DNA of 64,000 bases from Symsagittifera roscoffensis (Eukaryota > Xenacoelomorpha > Acoela > Convolutidae). The DNA is taken from NCBI RefSeq assembly GCF_963678635.1, contig NC_087067.1:8475716-8539715 (forward strand), written 5' to 3'. A model generated the notes under the pieces. The model searched no databases. It was not told where the DNA came from and saw only the letters and a list, made by a program, of their open reading frames with translations. Below are positions 9,561 to 21,495 of the stretch, piece by piece. Both the position numbers and the translations under genes were made by a program. Within the stretch, counting starts at the first letter, position 1. Every line of letters begins with the position of its first letter.

Positions 9561-12500
9561 GGATAATCATCCCTAATGTTGTTTGATTTCAGACTTCAAA
9601 ATAAATATAAATTTAAGCCATTATGTTCATCCACTGAAAGTTCATAAAAAATTTTCTAGTTTACCATACAAAACTAGTTTACCATACGTTTTTTGGAGGT
9701 AATTCTGCGTGAACATTTTAACATTTGTTAGTCGGCAAAACAAATCACGAATCAGTTTGAGAACAAAAACTGAGATTTTGTGATTTCATTTCTTACACGC
9801 TTCTTGCACAAAATAGCAGGAAAATTATTTTCATAAATGGAAAATAAATGATTAGAAATTTTTTGCCAAGCAAGGTTCAAATAAATTATTGGGAATTTTA
9901 AAAACAAATTAATTGGGCTGTTATAATGCTTTAAAAATTCTTCATTGCCTTTTCGTTCGTTAATTTAAGACAAGTTTTTCAACTAGACGACAACTATTTT
10001 TTTCAAAATGAGTGTATTTTATTTTCATAGATGAAAAATAAAAGATGCATTTTGCCTGTTATAAAATGATATTATTTTTTCATTACCAGAGAGCTTTCTT
10101 GTGCTTAAATAGACGCTGAAACAATTAAATTAAAGGCTCATGAAAAATTTCTCTCTAAAGAAATGAAACTGACGACAATATTTTTTTCGATAGAACGGGC
10201 GCATCAAAAATGTATGCATTTATGGACAATTCAGTATGGGTTAGTTTCCATCAATGATATCATGCATATTACTAATTTGACGGAATATTTGGTTTCAAAA
10301 ACTACAAACAAGTATTTATTATGTAGCCGTCAGTATCCCCTAAGGTTACAAGGGTGCAGACATTTCGCTTCAATACAATATCTTAATATCAATAAACAAA
10401 TCAAAATTTTGGCGTGTTTATTATTACTTTTTTTGAATGTGGGCAAGTTATATTTACATTTAATACCATTTTAACGTATCGTTGCAAGCAAGGGGCATTT
10501 GCAATCTTCTATGTAAATACGTTTTTGTAGCATGATATTTATTGCAGTTGCGAATAATCTCAATTCGCATCATCGAAGTGCCATTTGTAATATATTCTCT
10601 TATTTATTTTAAAAAATGATTTAGTTCGAAAACGAAGGTTCGCATTTTGCCTCATTAACAGGAATTCGTTTTAACACATTTATGCCGAAAACACTACTGT
10701 GCCGGATTTCCTAATTTTTGACATCAGCCGTTACGTAAGTGCCTAAAAGGGAATATAATTCAAATTCGCATCACAGAAAAAAATCTTTTTAAGGTTTCTG
10801 ATAATCCATAATTTAGTTACTTCTAAATGACGCAGTGAAATCAAATTTAAATTATTGAATTATTGACCCTGATTTTAGAGTGCTTTTGGTTAGCGTCATG
10901 ACACTTTTACTTCATTTTTCTCTAAATAAAGTTGTTATCACTAACTACCTTGGTGACTGGAAAAACGTATGACCCCCTTAAGAGAGTAACTCGAAGGTCA
11001 ATCATTTGCGATTTTTGGGTGCATATACAAAGCAGTCCATAAAAATCATGATAATGCACGAAAAACAGTCCGATACAGAGCCGTCCAATTTTTTAAGCGG
11101 TCAAAGACTAGTAAGCTGAATGTCGGCTTAAGATGCGGCTGTCACTTTTTGCTGTTTATGTTGTCTGAACAAAGGACAGTTCTGGGCCTACTGGCTTTTA
11201 AAATCAATTATTACTTGGGGCTGTTTTTCGAACTGTTTAGCATTGGACTGTTCGTTAATTTTGTATACTTTTCCGAACAGTTTTGTATTGGCCTGTTTTG
11301 TACAGGCACGGAAGTTTGTACTCAGTACTGAATCGTTTCATCTAATGAAACAGTGCGAAGGAGAGAGGGGGGGGGGGGGGTATTTGTTAAAAAGGTAAAA
11401 AAACGAATAAAAGTTCGATACAAACAGAATCTTGGGTAGATTTGATTTGTTCGCATACAAAATTTTGTTCCTGTTGGCAAAACCTAAAATTTCAGCCGAA
11501 AATTTTATCAAACAATCAATTTTTCAATTTTTCACCATGACTGGGAAAAAAATGTGCTAAATGATCAAATTTACGACTCATTTTCCATGATCAGCAGTTG
11601 ATGATTTTAAAAGTGGTTTTGAAAAACAAAATATAGCCTTAACACTCGCTCCTGAGACAAAAATGCGAATTTGTAAAATCGTTTTTCTTCAAAGACGACT
11701 ATCTTTCCCAATTTAGAAGCTTATTTCTTTTTTTAATGATTATTTTTTGACGAGCTTTTGATCATTTTAAGAGCATGATTGAATTCTTTGATGTTACAAA
11801 GAAGAAAGACTGTTTCAAATCAATCTAAGCTGAGGTGGCATCGATTATGCCATATAATTTTTGCTTCCTTTCCAATTATGTCCCTTTAAAACAAACATTT
11901 TACAATCTGAAATTTTGTTTTTCAATTCGTCTGTTAATCAAAATCTTTCAAATTATACCGGTCTTGCTTCAAGTAATTTTTTTTGGATTTTTTAAAATAC
12001 TTGTGGGAATATTTATGCCATTTTTTCTTCTTTTTGTTCAGACTAAATTTTTGAAAAGCACTTAAAAAGAGCGCAAAGTAAGACGAAAAAGTTATTAACA
12101 TAGTATTTAGGCATTCGGTCAAGTAAGTTTGATCACCACTCGTTCTTTTATGCTCGATGATATCTTCATATTTGTCATCGAATAATAATAAAAAACTACT
12201 TATGAAAAAAGACCCCTCCCAAATGATGAAGTCGAGATCAAAATTTGTCGTTTATACTAATGGTTAAAACTAATTTTTGTCGTTTATTCTAATGGTACAA
12301 ATCTGAATCCAAATGCTCTGGATATCAAAATTAAGTTTCGAGGTAAAATCGATCCAGTTTTGGAATGAATTTAAAAATAAATGAATTTGGGTGTGGGTAT
12401 AATCTAAAGGACCCCACGTTTTATACCAAGTTAGCGTCCTCCTTCAAAAGAAGAATGAGGTTGCTTTTTGTTTTTCAGCGGCTAAATTTAGAAGTATCAA

Positions 12501-13151
12501 GTTGAAATTACCTTGCTCTCAAATATCATATACATGCCAATTCAAGGTGGTAGTCTTAGGGAGCTCTTTCAATCCAATGCGGTTTTCGTTTTCGAAAGAT
12601 GTAATCATTTGACATTTTCGACATAATTTTGACATTTCTAGGCGCACTAAGAAGGCTGAAATAGGAAGCTTCTAAATTTAAAAAACCAATTTAGATCAAA
12701 AATAATTGTCTACGGGCAAAAAGTAATTGAGAGGAGATAAACCCTTTTTAAAATTAAAAATTGAGAGCTAACAAATGTTTTTTGAAGTACCCATTTTTTG
12801 CGAAAAATCAAACTGAAACTAGGTTTCATCGGCGCCTTAAAATTATTTGATTACAAATTCTCCTTCTTTATACTTTTCAAGCAAAGGTATTATAAATGAG
12901 CATTTAAAACTTTTATCTTTTAATTTCTTGGTTTAATTTGGCACGAAAGTAATTTATATCAGGCGTCATATGTTATATCAGGCGTCACTCTTTCTGAAAA
13001 ACGATGTAACTCAAGCTCTAGATACAGTGGTGGTGTGTTGTGAATGAATTCAGTTCAGTCGCAATTTAAACGCTGCTTATAACATTATATTTATAGCTGA
13101 AAAATGGTCGGAAATTTAAAATCGTAGCATAGATGCAGATACAAAACAGAA
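9561..13151. other. Spacer, no supported gene; contains a 14-G run
   Basis: A run of 14 G lies at 11367-11380. An ATG-started ORF of 103 codons at 10163-10474 has no recognisable domain, and no splice or homology support. The stretch 11150-11340 repeats AACTGTT/GGACTGTTC words. I see no RNA genes. Confidence 0.4.
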
Positions 13152-13674
13152 CAGGACTGCTCGTATCAGGGCAAAACCCTGAATGTTCCGATTGCTTCTT
13201 AAGGTCCATTGAGCAATAATAACATGAAAAAATTAATTGTAATAAAATGAAACGAATTTTTTTTTAATTTGAGTTTTCTAATAAAATGCATCCCCCTCAC
13301 GCCGCATAAAGTATGAAGTGATGGATATCGCTCTTGGTATCACATCAGTTATGGCAAACAGTCTGCTTCAACCAATTTGGATCGATTTCTAAGACGGATT
13401 AAATTTTCGCTAATGCGTTAATAGCTTGAAATATATCGCGCGTTAATTGTCCCAAAATAGCCAAAATGGCAATCTTTCTAACCCCCATATCTTTACAAAA
13501 AACGTTCACAGGTGAAACATCTTTTCAAATTCAAGCTGAAGACAACAGCAATAATTTTTGAATGATGAAAAAATTTTGTCAAAAATGAACAGTTAAAAAG
13601 TCAAATTTTGTCTGAAGAAAAAAAGACACCACGAGCACCATTATTCCGTTACTTTTGTTGAGAAATTTCAAACA
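13152..13674 (-). mobile_element. HINE-like element, full-length diverged copy
   Basis: It is collinear with 4168-4699 from GACTGCTCGTATCAGGGC to ATTCCGTTAC. The hairpin (CAGGGCAAAACCCTG on plus), AATGTTCCGA and the GCGTTAATAGC..CGCGCGTTAAT block are retained. The terminal GTCGGAAC is mutated, so the end is approximate. Confidence 0.65.
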
Positions 13675-13694
13675 AAAATGGCTATAAAAAGTGA

Positions 13695-14970
13695 CCCGGG
13701 TCGAGGTCCGCGGCACAAGAAAAAACTTTGTAATATGCGACATTTTTGGGCCAAAATTTTACAAGTACAAGCTTTTCCGTCGTAAATTCGCGCCTTCTAA
13801 ACTTTCTAGTGTCGCGCCGCCAATTTTTCTTGGGCCGAGCCGCTAATAGTTTCATAGGTGGCACCACCAAATTCTTTTATCAGGTCGAGCCGCCTGTCTT
13901 TTCCTAGGTTGCTCCGCCGAATTTTTTTCTACGGTGAGCCCCAGTCTTTCCTGAAACCGCGCCGCCAGTCTTTTCTTAATCACACTGACAGTAGCTCCTT
14001 AACTCATTCCGCAGGTTTTTTTTATTTTGTAGTCGTGACGCCAGTTTTGTTTTTAATCGAGCAACCTATTTTTTTTTTTCGTTTTGCCAGTCTATGCTTA
14101 AATTGGGCCACCAATTGTTTTTTTTAAATGTTTCACTAGTTTTTTTTTAATCTTGCCCTCAATCGATAGGACTAAAAAATCCTGACTGAGTTGAGGATAA
14201 TGAAATGCGAGGAAAAGCTACTCACGAAGTTAGACAAAAGCCTGACAGGCCATAGCGCACAAAAATTTCACACGTATGTATTTTTACTGTTTCAAAAAAG
14301 TCGTGAAAATCACAATTGTGATTTTGCTCAGAACCAACTGACAGTTAAGTTAGTGAGATATAATTCCAAAATGCAGAAATTATAAACTATGATTGATGAA
14401 TTATGATGTGGCTCAAAGTGTTTTCTGATATAGTGCCGCCAAAATTGTTTTTTCATTACCACCGTCTATTTTGAACCGATCCGCCGAGTTTTTTTTAAAG
14501 TCGCGCCTACATTTTTTTTAAAGTTGCGCGGTCTTTTCTGTTCAAGTAGCGCCGCCATTTTTTTATTTGCGCCAAATTTTTTATGTCACGATTGCGCAGC
14601 TATTCTGTTAAAGTCACGACCCCAGAGTAAACTTTAGTGCTACATCTTTGTTTGATTGATATAGTACATCATTCTTTTATACCCGTTATCGTTTTTCGGG
14701 TATTTTGTCTGGGATAATGTTGAGATTTTTCTCTCATTTCAATTTCCTCCACTTAGTCAGGGTTTTGAGGTCTTGCCAATTGAGTGCGTGACCAAGGAAA
14801 TAATGGCGGCGCGACATCAGAAAAGAATTGTAGCTACGATGCGATTTTAGAAAAAGAAGTGGCGCAACTTAAGAAAAGATTTTGGCGGCGTTTTTTATTT
14901 GAGCCGGTCAAGAGTTTATTTTCAGTCGCGCTTGTCTTATTTTAAGTCCGACCACTGTTGTTCCGACCAC
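13695..14970. repeat. GCCGCC-rich degenerate array starting at a CCCGGG motif
   Basis: CCCGGGTCGAGGTCC at 13695 opens a region where units of about 35 bp carry CGCGCCGCC or GAGCCGCC followed by a T-rich stretch and CTTTTC. From about 14800 the complement appears (ATGGCGGCGCGAC, TTGGCGGCG, AGAAAAGA), so the array is partly inverted. The small ORFs here are by-products of the repeat. Confidence 0.6.
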
Positions 14971-16380
14971 TGATGCAAAATCAGGTACCACTAATAAATG
15001 TCAGAATGGGTTGAGCTATGAATCATATCAAAATTATTTCTGTTGTTATTCGAGTGAATTAAGAAAAATACTTAAACATTTTTTTCTCAAGGTCTACAAA
15101 ATCTGGTTTCAAAACCATTTTAATTTTCTGACAGTATTTTCTTATACTAAAGATTCATGGAAATAAATTTACTTGTCCTTCAAATGAGTGTTAAATTGCG
15201 TACTTAAAATCCAAGACAAGCTAAATTTTTGCGGTTTCTAATTATCAATATTGAAGTGGTTCAATTTTTCTCAGATAATTTTGACATTTTAGGCTATCAC
15301 TTCAACTCATCGTGGAAGGGTTGAATAAATTATAGACAATTCCAAATCAATATGATCGCTTACTAGGAAGAAAAAAATTTAATGATAACTTCCTTTTATA
15401 TTTGAACTTCAGGAACTTTGTATTGATTCTTGTCTTGATTTACCCCATTTCACATCAATTTTTTTTCGACTTCAAAAAATTAATTCGATATTTAAACCAG
15501 CTTCAAAATTCGTCATCAGCAAAACGTCAATTTCTCATCATTAATTTTTTCTACTATTTTTACAATGAAGTCTTTTACAGTTTGAGCCATTTTAGTTATC
15601 TTTGGTCGAGCTTCTTGAGTTTCAACTCAAGTTCGGTAATGTTCATGTTTTTTTTTTCAAATTTGGAATCTTCATTACTTATATAATTTTATGAGGCATT
15701 ATTCATTATTTTTTTAAAAGTATAAACTCAGTTTTATTAACTGGGATTTATAAATTTGTACTTTAATGGCTTCTCCCACTTAGATTCTAACTAAAACCTT
15801 TTTTAAATTTGTAATTAATGGAAAAACCCTACTGAAATCTTAAAGTTCCAGTCGAAACCTTGAAAATACTCTGTAAAAAAGACTTTCATCAGCATAAAAA
15901 GAAAAAAATACAGTTGTTGTCGAACGAAGAACTAATCTTCCGACTACAGTTGACAGTTCTGTTTGCAAAACAAAATAGTTAAGCTAAAAAAATATATATT
16001 TTTTAAATATTTCAACTTTTTTTCATGTTTTTTCACAGTGATAACTCCTCAGTCTTGTCTTTTCTCCAGCCGACAAACCCGCACATTATACTATCAACAG
16101 AACATGCCAAAAAAACTTTTCAAGCGTGTTTTTGAAGAAAAAAATTGATTGGTAGCTGAGAAATAACCTCCATCTTTACAGGTTCAAATTAAAATTTTCT
16201 ATCAAAAAAATTGAACGATCAAATTCTTTGTGTGCAAAGTTAAAAGAAATCGCACATTTTCAAGGTTACTTTTGTATGCACCAGTTTTTCAATAAGTGAG
16301 TGTTATTTGTTAGTTTCTAAATTTTGAATTGAATGGAACAGAAACGTGGCTTTTGTTTTGACTTATCTTTGATCTTATTA
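14971..16380. other. Spacer, no supported gene
   Basis: AT-rich DNA with short ORFs only (for example 94 codons at 15402-15686, hydrophobic, unrecognised). No repeat or RNA gene is apparent. Confidence 0.4.
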
Positions 16381-16546
16381 GAATGTATTTTTTCATCATT
16401 TTTTCAATTTAGTTTTTTTGTTATTTTTACTTTTTGAGAAACCCTATGAAAGTATGTTATTGAGAATCTGTTTTTTCATCATTTTTTCGCCTTAGTTTTT
16501 TTGTTATTTATACTTTTTGAGAAACTTTATGAAAGTATGTTATTTC
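16381..16546. repeat. Tandem duplication, 83 bp
   Basis: Two copies, each with TTTTTTCATCATTTTTTC, AGTTTTTTTGTTATT and CTATGAAAGTATGTTATT or its near match, starting at about 16381 and 16464. Confidence 0.75.
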
Positions 16547-17444
16547 CAATTTAGCAACTATTAGTTTTTGGTCGTATTTATGTGAATACGAACCACCTGT
16601 AGCAAATGCGTACGTATATCATGCCGATATATCACCACTAAATTTTTTTGTTAAAATCCATTTGGTACATTTAGCACTTAGAGATATCATAATCTCCATC
16701 ATGAGAGTACTAGCAATGAAAACGAATATCCGATTACTGTGCAAATATGAGAAAAACTTATTACATGGAACACAATTAATTGAGTTTTTTAATTTTCTCT
16801 AAACGGCTTGTCCTGGGTCCATCAGTTGGGTGAAATGAGCTTAGAATTAATTATTAATATTATGATATGATATTAAACCGCAGCATTGGGCCCAGCGGTA
16901 TGAAACAAAATTTTAGTAATTTTGAGCTGATATTCCTTGAAAAAAATTTGATTGAAAAACGTTCATTTTTCAATTTGCCACTAAGATATTTTTTTTTCTA
17001 TTTTTCTAAGATCTGAATCAAGACCAGCAAACAACTAAATATGAAAGCACATTCAGTTGTTCTTTGAGATAGCTGAATTTGGGTGCACAACAGCTAACTG
17101 CATTCCATAATTTCCCAAAGCCTAGAGTCAATGGTTCGATGCAATGAGAAAAAATACTATGATACCGACAAATAGGCAAAGCAGCCATTTCAAATGACAG
17201 CCGGCAATGATAAAAAATGTTTGGCTTCCGCTCGTATAGGTTTAGTTAGAATCAGAGGCTGATTATGCAGAAAAGTTGTGACACGAAAAATTTCCTTAAT
17301 TTTAAGTACCCTCAACTGACTTGAGAATGGACATAATTAAACTTGATTAAAAAGTTTATTATTTTTTTGCTTATATTAACTTGTATATAATAATAAAGTT
17401 ACCGGGATCTATTAAAACTGAGAGCGGGTCACCATTATGTGTAG
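16547..17444. other. Spacer, no supported gene
   Basis: No gene, RNA or repeat recognised. Confidence 0.4.
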
Positions 17445-18325
17445 CCCGGGCTGAGATGTTCGACTCATGATTCGATCGACACGGTCCTGCGTAGTCCGGT
17501 TTTCGTCGCAAATTAATATGGTCGAACGAGCAGTATAGTCGAACAAAGTCGAACCATGGGTCGAACAGGGTCGAATCATGAATCGAACAGGGTCGATTGA
17601 GTCAAATGAGGTCGAATCATGAGTCCAACACGGTCGAATCATGAGTGAAACACGGTCGAATCATGAGTCGAACATGTTCAAATCATGGGTCGAACAGGGT
17701 CGATAGAGTCGAATAGGGTCGATAGAGTCGGATAGGGTCGATAGAGTCGAATAGGTTCGAATCATGAGTCGAACACGGTCGAATCATGAGTCGCTCAAAG
17801 TCGCAGCATGGTTCGCACAGGGTCGTAACATAGCTAATTTGGGTCGCGCAAAGTCGCGCAAATATTTCGGTCGCTCAAAGTCGCAACATACCCTTTTGAG
17901 TTGCAATGGTCGCAACATACCTTTTTGGGTCGCAGAAAGCCGCAACATATCTGTTTTGGGTCGCGCAAAGTCGCGCAAATGTTTCGGTCGCACAAAGTCG
18001 CAACATTATTATTTGAGTCGTGCAAAGTCGCGACATTTCTTCTTTGGGTCGCGCAAAGTCGCATACAACTTCTTCGGTCGCACAAAGTTGCAACATACCC
18101 ATTTTGAGTCGTAATGGTCGCAGCATATCCGATTGGGGTCGCAATGGTCGCGACATAAGTCCTCGACCTCGACCCGGGAACCAAAAAATGCTTGATTAAG
18201 TTGGTCAAAACTTAGCCAAATTGGGTCGAGTCGGTCAAAATATAGCCATTTTCAAACGAGCCGGTCAAAACATGGCCATTTTTGGTCTGGTTGATTGAAA
18301 GGTAAGTCCAACAATTCAACCCGGG
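17445..18325. repeat. GTCG-rich satellite-like array bounded by CCCGGG motifs
   Basis: The left boundary is CCCGGGCTGAGATGTTCGAC. Inverted CCCGGG motifs lie at 18173 (CCTCGACCCGGG) and 18320 (TTCAACCCGGG). The first part repeats GGGTCGAATCATGAGTCGAA. The second repeats GGTCGCGCAAAGTCGCAACA with degenerate linkers. Several overlapping frames on both strands stay open for 60 to 124 codons only because the unit lacks stop trinucleotides, so none is taken as a gene. Confidence 0.75.
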
Positions 18326-18381
18326 CTATACGAATGCACGATGCTCAAGTTTGTGACATTTTCTATTATATTTTGCGACTG

Positions 18382-18600
18382 CCCAGGCTGAGATTTTTGA
18401 CACATGATATGACAAAAACGGTCAAATGATTCCCGAGTTTCGTTGTAGTTCAGGACGCTTCCGCTAGGCTAATTTCCGGTAAAAGCAAAAAATTTCCGAT
18501 AAAGTCAAACAAAGTCGAAAAATGTCCGGTATAGACGAAAAAACGAACAAAGTCGAAGACGTAAAGTTAGGCAAGTCGGTCAAAATATAGCCATTTTAAA
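18382..18600. repeat. Second, shorter GTC-rich array start
   Basis: CCCAGGCTGAGATTTTTGAC, then ACATGATATGAC, matches the left end of the array at 17445 in the same orientation. It is followed by GTCAAACAAAGTCGAAAAAT-like units to about 18600. It probably belongs to the same family. Confidence 0.5.
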
Positions 18601-19618
18601 CACGTAAAGTTAGTTTCAAAAAGTCAAAACTACACGAAAACCTATTTTATTGTGGGCCTTTATTGTCCCAAATGCGTGAAAATTATCCCAAATGCAGTTT
18701 ATTTGAAATCCATAAATATTGACCGAAGTACAGAGAGCGCTTTTTTTCTGTGCAGCTATTGGTTTAGCTTCAGCAAATGATAAAACCGAAATACGGGTCT
18801 ATGGTAAACATCCGATATGTCAAATATCCGAACTTTGATCGTCCTAATTAAGAAATGCGTGAAGGCAATGTCACCATAAGCTACTTGTACTTTTAAAATG
18901 CCAATTTTGCACAGTTCATGGGGGAGGAAGAAAACTCTTGCAAAAAAATTTCAATGATTAGTGTTTTTTATTCAGTAAGCTGATAATTCAAGATCCTTGC
19001 AAGGTTCTTGCACAATTAAACTATTAACTTATAATTTTTCGAAGTGAAGTTTGATAAATGTTGGTTCACTGAGGGTCTAGATGATTCTAGATATTTTAGT
19101 TTTTGCGTTGATTTGTTTTAAAATGCACAAGTGCCAAAATCTCATAAGAGTGGAATTTCCATAACCATGTAGGAAAATTATTGAAAATGCATAAATGATC
19201 TTTTCAATCATTTCAGTTTATTTATCAATTAAAAAAAACTTTCACAATGTAGCTTTAATCTATCCGTCTTCATTTTTTTAAAAAAAAAATGATGTTTATA
19301 AATAAGAAAACATTGGTTTTTGTGCGTTATTTTTTGGAGAATTTGTGTCTTTTTTAAATTATTAAATATTTGTCCAAATTTTTTGTACTAATCGATCTTT
19401 TTTCAGAACAGTCTTTAAAATAGTTTTCACTCTAAAGAAGTCTTTCCATATCATAATTCCATATTTTCTCAAATTTTATGTCTTTAAGTATCATCTGTCA
19501 AACATATAGGAACTTTCCATGAAGATTGAATGCGAATCGATCCTGTTTTTTCTACGCCAGTTCAGTGGGGCTTAAAACACTTTCTATGAAACTTACAAAT
19601 ATCAAATTTCTTAGCTGC
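18601..19618. other. Left flank of the LTR element, no supported gene
   Basis: AT-rich spacer. The five bases before the LTR are GCTGC, which do not match the five after the right LTR. Confidence 0.4.
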
Positions 19619-19986
19619 TGTTATACCCTCAACCGTTGGGTGAGGTATACACTGTGTAATCTATGTAGTCAAAGTCAATGCTTGTTCGCTAACTGAGAAT
19701 AGAATACGAAGAGATAGAGAACAACTTACATTCAGTTACGAAAGTTAAGTCTGATTCGAATCTGACCTCGAAATCATGAGAGAGACAGAGACTCATAAAT
19801 AACTATTGAATATGGTGTTAGGTTTAATAGGTACTTAATTTAGATCAGACTTCTATATAGTTCAGTTTACATAAGTATATATGGTTAGCACTCAAGATGG
19901 ATATACTGTCTTAGGTAGGCATAGTTCTAATATATCCGAATGGATATCAGTTCATATCGGAACCTACTGTATCCGTATGGATAACA
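19619..19986 (-). repeat. 3' LTR of the retrotransposon
   Basis: It begins TGTTATACCC and ends GGATAACA on plus (TG..CA ends). Aligned by eye with 26555-26922 it has the same length and five substitutions. It directly follows the polypurine tract in element orientation. Confidence 0.95.
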
Positions 19987-20000
19987 TTCCCCTTTTTCTT
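19987..20000 (-). other. Polypurine tract
   Basis: On the minus strand AAGAAAAAGGGGAA lies immediately before the TG of the 3' LTR, the expected place for the plus-strand primer of reverse transcription. Confidence 0.85.
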
Positions 20001-20016
20001 ATATGAAGAATACATC

Positions 20017-21474
20017 TCATATATTCTTTATATCGTCCGCAGCGTCTTTTTGTGATTTGGGGTCGTCTTCATTCAAAGGTACTTGAGAAATCTGTTGAGA
20101 GTTTCGTTCCGATGATGTCTGTGGAGTGCCTGGCTTGTTATAGTTGTCCTGTTTACTTGGGCGTTTAGATCGTTCTTGTATCTCGTATTCCCGTTGAAAG
20201 GTCATTGAATTTTTGGGCGGAGAGATGGACTGCAGAATTTTCATTGCATCATTGAAGTTTTCGATGAAGGATTTGTCCGGTGAGCATGTCGTTTCGTTAG
20301 GTCTGTCGATGACGTAACGTGAGCTTATCGGTCGTTGTTGTGGGTCATTTAGGCCAATTGACGTAGATGACGTATCTAATTCTGCTCTTGGACTACTCCG
20401 TGGGGACGGCGTATGTGTGGATAACTGGGTCGGTGTTTTCACTGTATTGGTAGGCTCGTATTCCGCTTCGAGTGGGCCGCCTGTTCCCTCGCCGGATGCT
20501 GTAACTCTCAGCTGCTCGGGTGTTTTCTCAGAGGATTGGCTTGGTGCTTTGTCCCTTGAATCAATTTCTATGCACTCTATATCAGTTGAGGATTCGTGAA
20601 CAGTGACAATTTGGCCCGTTGGTTCTCTTTTATCCTGTTGCACCGTTATGAGACATACTTCAGTGTCGGAATTACTTCCGGCAATTTTGTTGATCGGGAT
20701 TGCATTTCCGAATTTTAGGGCCAGGGCGCTTGTTTTAGTTCTTGTGGATCGACGGCATGGAACTGTATCCTTTGATTTGGTACTCTCATTTGTGTCTTGG
20801 GGTGGCGTATTTTTCCGATCTAGTTTTTTGGCTGGTGGCATGTGTGTTGCTGGTCTCAAGTCTTGAATGATTGAGTCGTCGGATGAGATGGAGATTGATG
20901 TATCGCAGTCAAATTCGACGGTCTTGTTTTCCTCCTTGCGTGTTTTATTTGGACTACCTTGTCCTTTTCGGCTCGGTGATTTTAAGTTTGTAGTTATCGC
21001 TGTCTGGATTTTCCTCGTGGGGGCTTTTGAGGTTGTGGGGTTCGTTCTGTGAATCCGATCATGTCCTAATTTCCTTCTGTTGGTCGTTTGTCGAATAAGT
21101 TCTTCGACATTTTTGGGCGGTTTTCGTTTTGGACTTGTTGGCGTTGAGGTGTTACCCGCCGGGTTTCCTTGTTGTATTTTCTTCTTCGGGTTTTTCGAGC
21201 CAGTTGGTTCACACTGTTTGGGTTCTGTGTCTAAAATACGGGATTTTGCTCTTGGTAAGTGCTTATACGCTACGAAATCCTTTAATTGTGCCGGTCGACA
21301 CTTTCCATACACCCGTGGATCAGGTACAAAAGCTAGACCGTCGTGTCTTATGACCCTTGGGTTGCTTTCCGTCTTCCCGGACCCATGCAGTGTGTGGGGA
21401 ATAATTAATGATTGACCCGTTTTCGATGATTTTGAATTGTGGCCCAAACACCCCAGGATTTTTTGTTTTGCGTG
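20017..21474 (-). CDS. Retrotransposon 3' ORF, Ser/Thr/Pro-rich, unknown function
   Basis: About 485 codons are open after the TAG near 21475. There is no ATG at the start (the first usable near-cognate is TTG at 21445-21447), so it is probably the tail of pol rather than a separate gene. It lies in the same frame as the integrase ORF, separated by two TAG codons. The first 110 residues are folded-looking (for example GLAFVPDPRVYGKC). The rest is low-complexity, rich in Ser, Thr, Pro, Lys and Gln. No signal peptide, membrane segment or envelope-like feature is present. In another frame the first 60 codons give a run with FGPQFKII, like a gypsy integrase C-terminal domain, so a frameshift here is likely. 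Confidence 0.6.
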   Translation of the reverse strand, partial: HAKQKILGCLGHNSKSSKTGQSLIIPHTLHGSGKTESNPRVIRHDGLAFVPDPRVYGKCRPAQLKDFVAYKHLPRAKSRILDTEPKQCEPTGSKNPKKKIQQGNPAGNTSTPTSPKRKPPKNVEELIRQTTNRRKLGHDRIHRTNPTTSKAPTRKIQTAITTNLKSPSRKGQGSPNKTRKEENKTVEFDCDTSISISSDDSIIQDLRPATHMPPAKKLDRKNTPPQDTNESTKSKDTVPCRRSTRTKTSALALKFGNAIPINKIAGSNSDTEVCLITVQQDKREPTGQIVTVHESSTDIECIEIDSRDKAPSQSSEKTPEQLRVTASGEGTGGPLEAEYEPTNTVKTPTQLSTHTPSPRSSPRAELDTSSTSIGLNDPQQRPISSRYVIDRPNETTCSPDKSFIENFNDAMKILQSISPPKNSMTFQREYEIQERSKRPSKQDNYNKPGTPQTSSERNSQQISQVPLNEDDPKSQKDAADDIKNI

Positions 21475-21495
21475 CTATGGTGCCCGATTTTCGCG

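Noticed and set aside
10163-10474. ATG-started 103-codon ORF
   Set aside because: No domain, splice, repeat or homology support. ORFs of this size occur by chance in this window.
15402-15686. Hydrophobic 94-codon ORF
   Set aside because: T-rich DNA gives Phe/Leu-rich frames. No membrane-protein family was recognised.
17764-18208. Overlapping ORFs of up to 124 codons on both strands
   Set aside because: They are products of a stop-poor GTCG-rich repeat and have no consistent frame.
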